18,064 nucleotides of DNA. It comes from an uncultured Clostridiaceae bacterium. Its GTDB lineage: Bacteria > Bacillota > Clostridia > Lachnospirales > Lachnospiraceae. The DNA is taken from contig CAMWOF010000012.1 of assembly GCA_947175805.1 (NCBI GenBank), forward strand, positions 1-18,064. The letters are read 5' to 3'. The notes beneath the pieces were generated by a model that was not told the origin of the DNA, ran no database searches, and saw only the letters and a program-made list of their open reading frames with translations. The translations under genes and the position numbers were made by a program. Shown piece after piece: positions 13,686 to 18,064 of the stretch; positions within the stretch are counted from its first letter, which is position 1; each line of letters starts with the position of its first letter.

Positions 13686-15026
13686 TTATTTATCCAGACG
13701 CTTATCCAGCTTCTCTAAAATATCCGCAAAATGGTTATATCCTTTGGCTGACCAGTGAATGCCATCTCCACCGTTATAATCATTCAATGTCCCTTCTGGC
13801 GTCTTATAATCCGCCGTGTAGTCAAAAAATTCCAGACCGTATTCCTTTGCCAGCTTCTTCAACTTTTTATTGTATTCAGGGATTCTCCGAAAGCCCTTCC
13901 TCCTCGACAGCACAGACTTGCTTACCGGGGAAACTGCCAGCAGCACGATGTCCGTATCCGGGCTTTCCTCCTGCAGCTGTTCGATAATCTCCCTGTAATG
14001 CTTTATCATAGAATCAGGCTTCTGCCATTCAATCTCATTCATACCCAGCATAATATAAATCCGGTAAGGCTTGTAGCTTATCAACTTCTCCACGCCGGTC
14101 TTGCCGCCAAAAACACCTTTTGTCTGGAATGTCAGGGTTCCCAGCCCTTTATAAGCCACTACCTTTTTGACACCGCCAATGTCAATATTCTTTACAGAGC
14201 CGCATATACTGATGCCCGTCATAACGGAATCCCCGGCAAAGACCGTTACTCTCTGATACTCCTTTGTGGTCTTTGCCACTGCCTTAGAGCAAACACTGTC
14301 AGCCTCTGAAGCCTTTTTAGAAACGCACGCCTGCACCTTATAGTAATATTTTGTATCTTTAGACAGTTTCCTGCTGATATAGGATAAACTTTTGGTAGTC
14401 GCAATCAGCTTGTATTTCTTCTCTGTTTTTTTGCGGCGGTATATCTTATAATATTTTGCCCCCGGCTGCGCCTGCCATTTGAGCTTTAACGCCGTGGTGG
14501 AATATCTTATAATTTTCACACTGTCCACCGGCTTTAACGGACAAGCTGCCTTGACAGTCTCGCTCCAGATACCCGGCTCCTCTCCGCTAATCATCCGCAC
14601 CTTGTAATAATAGATATGCCCCTCTAAAACCTCCCTGTCGTTGTAGGTGCACTTTTTCTGAATATTCAGTGTTTGATATTTTCCGTTTTTGCTGTCAGAA
14701 CGGGCAATCTCATAGCTTGCCCCCTGCTCCGCCTTCGTCCATGTAAGCGCTATATACTTTCCTTCATATTCTGCCTGCAAAGAGGGTTTTTGTTCCTTAC
14801 TGCCCCCCTGCTCTGAAGCTTCCTCCGTCTGCTGTTCCTGCTCAGAACCCTCCTCTGTCTGCTGCCCCGGCACATCCTGCGCCAATACCTCTGCAGCCTC
14901 CGGCATATTCACAGTGAAAGCCATGCCTGCACTGTCCTTAAGCCTTGCCTCTGCCCTGACATTCCCCGTCAACGCAGTAAAGCATATAATTCCCAATATA
15001 AACAACAGCTTATGTGCCTTTTTCAT
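13686..15026 (-). CDS. Secreted SGNH/GDSL hydrolase with two fibronectin-III modules
   Basis: 446 residues from MKKAHKLLFILG at 15026; ATGs at 15041 and 15083 are alternatives and none has a good ribosome site. The signal peptide is about 1-26. A Gln/Glu-rich linker (about 50-75) leads to two fibronectin type III-like modules (about 80-165 and 170-255), each ending in an 'YYYKVR/QA' strand. The C-terminal SGNH esterase domain (259-446) has FAGDSVMTG (Ser267), LGMNE (Asn330) and DGIHWS (Asp421, His424). Such enzymes remove or transfer acyl groups on glycans. It is a paralogue of the next upstream gene and heads the MBOAT/DHHW operon, so deacylation of the same polymer is the simplest guess. 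Confidence 0.9.
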   Translation of the reverse strand: MKKAHKLLFILGIICFTALTGNVRAEARLKDSAGMAFTVNMPEAAEVLAQDVPGQQTEEGSEQEQQTEEASEQGGSKEQKPSLQAEYEGKYIALTWTKAEQGASYEIARSDSKNGKYQTLNIQKKCTYNDREVLEGHIYYYKVRMISGEEPGIWSETVKAACPLKPVDSVKIIRYSTTALKLKWQAQPGAKYYKIYRRKKTEKKYKLIATTKSLSYISRKLSKDTKYYYKVQACVSKKASEADSVCSKAVAKTTKEYQRVTVFAGDSVMTGISICGSVKNIDIGGVKKVVAYKGLGTLTFQTKGVFGGKTGVEKLISYKPYRIYIMLGMNEIEWQKPDSMIKHYREIIEQLQEESPDTDIVLLAVSPVSKSVLSRRKGFRRIPEYNKKLKKLAKEYGLEFFDYTADYKTPEGTLNDYNGGDGIHWSAKGYNHFADILEKLDKRLDK

Positions 15027-15096
15027 CAATACTTGTCTCATGACTGCTTTACTATTATGACCAGATTGCCATGTACCTCCCATAAATCTATTGAAA

Positions 15097-15125
15097 ATTA
15101 TAGCGAATCACATGGCAAAATGCAA
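15097..15125 (-). promoter_or_regulatory. Promoter of the SGNH-MBOAT-DHHW operon
   Basis: On the minus strand TTGCAT is followed after 17 bases by a perfect TATAAT. The predicted start is near 15090. The -35 box is 12 bases after the stop of the upstream SGNH paralogue, so the two esterases can be expressed separately. Confidence 0.75.
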
Positions 15126-15136
15126 TTACAAATTGC

Positions 15137-16153
15137 TTACGGATCCAACTGCTTGTCCAGCGTTTCCAGAATATTTGCAAAATGCGCATAGCCCTTTGCC
15201 GACCAATGGATACCGTCCCCGCTGTTGTATTTGTTCAGGGTTCCACTTTCATTTTTATAGTCAGCAGTATAATCATAATATTCCAACCCGTATTCCTCTG
15301 CAAGCGCACTGATTTTTTCGTTCAGGGCAGGAATATTTTGAAACCCCTTCCTCCTGGTCTGCACAGATTTGCTTACCGGGGATACAGCAAGAAGTACCAG
15401 CTCCGTGTCAGGGCTTTCCTTTTGTATCTTCTGAATCAGCTTTCGATAGTGTTCAATTACCTTAGACGGCTTCTGCCCCGCAATGTCATTCATGCCCAGC
15501 ATAATATAGGCACGGTACGGCTGATAAGAAATCACCTTTTCTACACCGGTTTTTCCGTGGAACACACTCTTTGTCTGAAAGGTTACCGTGCTTAAGCCCT
15601 TGTATGCAACCACCTTCTTTTTTCCACCAATATCAATACCCTTGACCAAATCACATATGCTGATACCGGTCATCAGGGAATCCCCGGCAAATACTGTAAT
15701 CCGCTGGTATTCCCTTGTAGTCTTAGATACTGCTTCGGAAAGCCTGCTGTCAGCCTTCGATGCCTTTTTTGAAAGACATGCCTGCACCTTATAATAATAT
15801 GTAGTATTTTTTTCCAGACCTCTGTTAATATAGGACAGCCTTTTTGTAGTGGCAATGAGCTCATACGTCCCATTCTTTTCACGGCAGCGGTAAACCTTAT
15901 AATATGCTGCTCCGTCTGTCTTTGTCCATCTGATTTTTAATGCTGTTGCGGAATACCGGACCACCTTGACATTCTTTACAGCATTTAGGGGATAAAATGC
16001 CTGTACCGCTTCCTTGTCTGCCCGGACAGTTTCTACAAAATCCTGATTGTTCCCTGCAGCCGTTATCCGGGGAAGTCCCCTGGCGCACACCGGGCAGCAA
16101 AAAACAAAACACATTAAAAATAAAATCATGATACCTCTGATACTTTTTTTCAT
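15137..16153 (-). CDS. Secreted SGNH/GDSL hydrolase with one fibronectin-III module
   Basis: 338 residues from MKKSIRGIMILFLM; AGGTGA lies 7 bases before this ATG. The signal peptide is about 1-25. One fibronectin type III-like module (about 58-143) precedes the SGNH domain (151-338) with FAGDSLMTG (Ser159), LGMNDI (Asn222) and DGIHWS (Asp313, His316). The esterase domain has the same length as that of the downstream paralogue, with most residues identical, and the second fibronectin module of that protein matches this one (SATALKIRW against STTALKLKW). This is a tandem duplication with loss or gain of one module and the Gln/Glu linker. It probably acts on an acylated wall or capsule glycan. 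Confidence 0.9.
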   Translation of the reverse strand: MKKSIRGIMILFLMCFVFCCPVCARGLPRITAAGNNQDFVETVRADKEAVQAFYPLNAVKNVKVVRYSATALKIRWTKTDGAAYYKVYRCREKNGTYELIATTKRLSYINRGLEKNTTYYYKVQACLSKKASKADSRLSEAVSKTTREYQRITVFAGDSLMTGISICDLVKGIDIGGKKKVVAYKGLSTVTFQTKSVFHGKTGVEKVISYQPYRAYIMLGMNDIAGQKPSKVIEHYRKLIQKIQKESPDTELVLLAVSPVSKSVQTRRKGFQNIPALNEKISALAEEYGLEYYDYTADYKNESGTLNKYNSGDGIHWSAKGYAHFANILETLDKQLDP

Positions 16154-16276
16154 AGCTATTTCACCTGCACATATAAAAATATTTGACAGCGCCGGCACAG
16201 CCTGCCATATGCCCGCTTCCGACGCGCAACATAACTATATCTGAATTTCAAATGCGCTATATCCTGAAACACCTAC

Positions 16277-16313
16277 AAAAAAAAGCCCCGATTATACAAA
16301 ATAATCGGGACTT
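16277..16313 (-). terminator. Intrinsic terminator after the aldolase-domain gene
   Basis: ATAATCGGG pairs with CCCGATTAT around a 5-base loop; on the minus strand it ends GGGGC followed by TTTTTTTT. It lies 56 bases after the stop codon at 16369. It separates the aldolase gene from the SGNH locus. Confidence 0.92.
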
Positions 16314-16368
16314 CAACATTTTTAAAAGCTTTTCGATTTTTTACGGAAACGTCCGACAGATAGTCTTA

Positions 16369-17346
16369 TTATTCGATATCCATCAGCTCCTGCTGCAGCT
16401 TTACATAATCCGTGCGCTTTTCCTTAATAAAATTAATTGCAGTGGAAGGATGGCTGTTTAATACGCCGGTAAGCAAGTACGGGATATCATAGCCCCAGTC
16501 ATACTTCGCCTTCATATCCAGCATATACTTCTCCACAAATCTCATAATCTCTGTCAGGTTATATTTCGGGTTCTTCAAAAAGCCCAACAGGGATTCCATG
16601 AAGCAGTTACCTGCTCCCCGACCCATACCGCAGACTGTGGCGTCTAACAGGCTTGCCCCCTGCACCAGCGCCTCAATCGTATTGGCAAATGCCAGCTGCT
16701 GGTTATTGTGGGCGTGAATCCCTACACTCTTTCCCTTCTCTGAAGCCACATGCAAATACTTATCCGTCAGCCGCCGTATCTGCTCCGGATAAAAGGCGCC
16801 GAAGCTGTCCACTAAGTAAATCGTATCTACGGAGCTCTCGGCGAGCAGTGCCAGTCCGTTATCTAAATCCTCCGTATTTACCTTGGAGACTGCCATAATA
16901 TTTACCGTAGTCTCATAGCCCTTCGCATGGGCGTCCTCAATAATGTCAATCGCTGACGGTATCTGATGGATATAGGTGGCAGTGCGCACCATGTCAATGA
17001 CACTGTCCTCTCTCGGAAGAATATCCCGCTTATGATTTGTCCTGCCTACATCCGCCATCACGGAAATCTTCAAATCTGAATCATTGTCACCTACAATTGC
17101 CCTGATTGCCTCCTCATCGCAGAACTTCCATTTTCCAAAATCCGCTTCATTAAACACATCCTTAGACGCCTTATAGCCAAACTCCATGTAGTCCACTCCG
17201 GCGGCAATATTCGTCTCATATAACGCCCTTACAAATTCATCAGAGAAAGCAAAATTATTCACTAATCCGCCATCTCTTAAAGTACAGTCCATCACCTTGA
17301 TATCCGGTCTGTAGGAAATCAAGGTTGCCTTTTTTCCCTCTGACAT
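16369..17346 (-). CDS. HMGL-like aldolase-domain protein (DmpG/HMG-CoA lyase superfamily)
   Basis: 325 residues from the ATG at 17346, 8 bases after GAGG; an ATG two codons earlier is only 2 bases from that site. The TIM-barrel opens with KVMDCTLRDGG (Asp20, Arg24, Asp25), carries YLVDSFGAF (Asp180) and the metal-binding GIHAHNN (His211, His213), then DATVCGMGRGAGN. This is the catalytic set of the homocitrate synthase/HMG-CoA lyase/4-hydroxy-2-oxovalerate aldolase group. There is no acetaldehyde dehydrogenase partner and no C-terminal regulatory domain, so the substrate is undetermined. Similar stand-alone proteins in Clostridia are sometimes mislabelled as nucleoid proteins (recalled). It has its own strong promoter and terminator. 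Confidence 0.88.
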   Translation of the reverse strand: MSEGKKATLISYRPDIKVMDCTLRDGGLVNNFAFSDEFVRALYETNIAAGVDYMEFGYKASKDVFNEADFGKWKFCDEEAIRAIVGDNDSDLKISVMADVGRTNHKRDILPREDSVIDMVRTATYIHQIPSAIDIIEDAHAKGYETTVNIMAVSKVNTEDLDNGLALLAESSVDTIYLVDSFGAFYPEQIRRLTDKYLHVASEKGKSVGIHAHNNQQLAFANTIEALVQGASLLDATVCGMGRGAGNCFMESLLGFLKNPKYNLTEIMRFVEKYMLDMKAKYDWGYDIPYLLTGVLNSHPSTAINFIKEKRTDYVKLQQELMDIE

Positions 17347-17374
17347 TTTCATAACCTCTTTCTTAATTCTTCTC

Positions 17375-17400
17375 CGCTTTAAACCGTAACGCTTTAAACC
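17375..17400. repeat. 11-bp direct repeat in the aldolase leader
   Basis: CGCTTTAAACC occurs at 17375-17385 and again at 17390-17400, a 15-base period, between the promoter and the start codon. Each copy has a TTTAAA core. It could be a repressor site or a regulatory RNA element. Confidence 0.65.
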
Positions 17401-17414
17401 AATAAAGCATTATA

Positions 17415-17443
17415 ACTATATCAAAATCGCTTTTGCGTGTCAA
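17415..17443 (-). promoter_or_regulatory. Strong sigma-A promoter for the aldolase-domain gene
   Basis: On the minus strand TTGACA is followed after 17 bases by TATAGT, then immediately TATAAT. The predicted start is near 17408, with the 11-bp direct repeats at about +8 to +33. Confidence 0.85.
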
Positions 17444-17489
17444 CTGTAAATTTTCAAAACCTGCAAAAGTTAAAGGCATCCCTCTCCAG

Positions 17490-18064
17490 CTAAAAAGGCG
17501 ATTCCCCTGTCTCCTGACAACGATATATCGGCTTTTTCAGCTCCAGAATAATCATAACTGCCGTCACAATTGCCGCAATCAAATCTGCCACCGGCCCTGC
17601 ATACATAATGCCGTCAATCTGCATAAACAGTGGCAAAATCACAATCAACGGCAGCAGAAAGATAATCTGTCTCGTCAGCGACAAAAACACGCCGCGCTGG
17701 GGCTTTCCGATGGCAGTGAAGAAGTTGGATGTTATGGGCTGCAAAAAGTTCACAAACGTAAAAAATAGATAGATTCTGAAATAATTTACTGCGAAGGTAT
17801 AATACATTTCATCCCCTTCACCAAACAGTCCGATAATTTGCCGCGGCACTAGCTGGAACATGGAAAATGCAGCTATACACAGACAAAAACCCGCCGATAT
17901 CGCCATCAGATATGCCTTTTTCACCCGCCGGTATTTCTTTGCCCCATAGTTAAAGCTGGCAATCGGCTGCAAGCCTTGGGAGAGACCGATAATAAAAGAG
18001 AAAAACACCATATTGACCTTGGATATGATTCCGGCACAAGCAATGGGTATGGACTCTCCATACA
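17490..18064 (-). CDS. MATE-family efflux transporter, C-terminal part
   Basis: The reading frame is open to the window edge, so the N-terminal half is missing; 191 residues are seen. It contains about five membrane segments. FIIGLSQGLQPIASFNYGAKKYRRVKKAY is the linker and second-half signature of MATE (MepA-like) Na+ or H+ coupled drug exporters (Q-G-x-Q-P-I-x-x-F-N-Y-G-A). It is followed by FFTAIGKPQRGVFLSLTRQI, the matching C-terminal motif. The substrate cannot be told. The stop (TAG at 17490) is about 46 bases upstream of the aldolase promoter and no terminator is visible between them. Confidence 0.9.
   Translation of the reverse strand, partial: YGESIPIACAGIISKVNMVFFSFIIGLSQGLQPIASFNYGAKKYRRVKKAYLMAISAGFCLCIAAFSMFQLVPRQIIGLFGEGDEMYYTFAVNYFRIYLFFTFVNFLQPITSNFFTAIGKPQRGVFLSLTRQIIFLLPLIVILPLFMQIDGIMYAGPVADLIAAIVTAVMIILELKKPIYRCQETGESPF

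Noticed and set aside
13755..14309. Plus-strand 184-codon frame, with similar plus-strand frames at 4781-5299 and 13445-13987
   Set aside because: These are antisense to well-supported genes with clear domains, and their Cys/His/Pro-rich translations are typical of shadow frames.
1..18064. CRISPR arrays, tRNA or rRNA genes, insertion sequences, phage genes
   Set aside because: No regularly spaced repeats, cloverleaf or rRNA motifs, transposase or phage-structural proteins were recognised on either strand.

Overview
The window looks like chromosomal DNA from a low-to-moderate GC Gram-positive anaerobe of the Clostridia, most likely a Lachnospiraceae-type gut bacterium. The evidence is strong AGGAGG-type ribosome sites, frequent TTG/GTG starts, sigma-A-like promoters, and the mix of families: GHKL/LytTR regulators, VanZ, DHHW plus MBOAT, fibronectin-III/SGNH secreted esterases and a MATE pump. 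The genus cannot be fixed from sequence alone. No tRNA, rRNA, CRISPR array or insertion sequence was seen.

Region 1 (1-2300, minus strand): an OmpR-type response regulator overlaps its membrane histidine kinase. A terminator and a separately promoted ABC-transporter ATPase follow, the ATPase cut by the window edge. This is the usual layout of a stress- or peptide-sensing two-component system that controls an ABC exporter.

Region 2 (2300-6890, minus strand): a LytTR response regulator, an AgrC-like GHKL kinase and a 192-residue protein of unknown function are coupled by short overlaps. A 100-base array of three inverted repeats, a second unknown protein (281 residues) and a VanZ-family membrane protein with its own promoter come next. 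No agrB/agrD-like signal genes are present.

Region 3 (6890-9220): a class II (self-inhibited) Fic protein lies beside a fragment of an AraC-family regulator. Next is a compact locus with the layout of a par/Fst type I toxin-antitoxin system. It has a plus-strand promoter, a structured leader, a 32-residue hydrophobic peptide with a C-terminal charged tail, a shared bidirectional terminator, and a convergent minus-strand promoter for an antisense RNA of about 120 nt. Two direct-repeat blocks would let the two RNAs pair. An orphan LytTR response regulator follows on the plus strand.

Region 4 (9250-16160, minus strand): a cell-surface locus. Two tandem, paralogous secreted SGNH hydrolases with fibronectin-III modules lead into a small unannotated ORF, a secreted small protein (possibly DUF4358), an MBOAT acyltransferase and a DHHW (AlgJ/AlgX-like) protein. 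A separately promoted lipoprotein with an extreme Asp-rich tail comes last. Together they suggest O-acylation and de-acylation of an extracellular glycan.

Region 5 (16270-18064, minus strand): an HMGL-like aldolase-domain protein with a strong promoter and an 11-bp direct repeat in its leader, then the C-terminal part of a MATE efflux protein that runs off the window.
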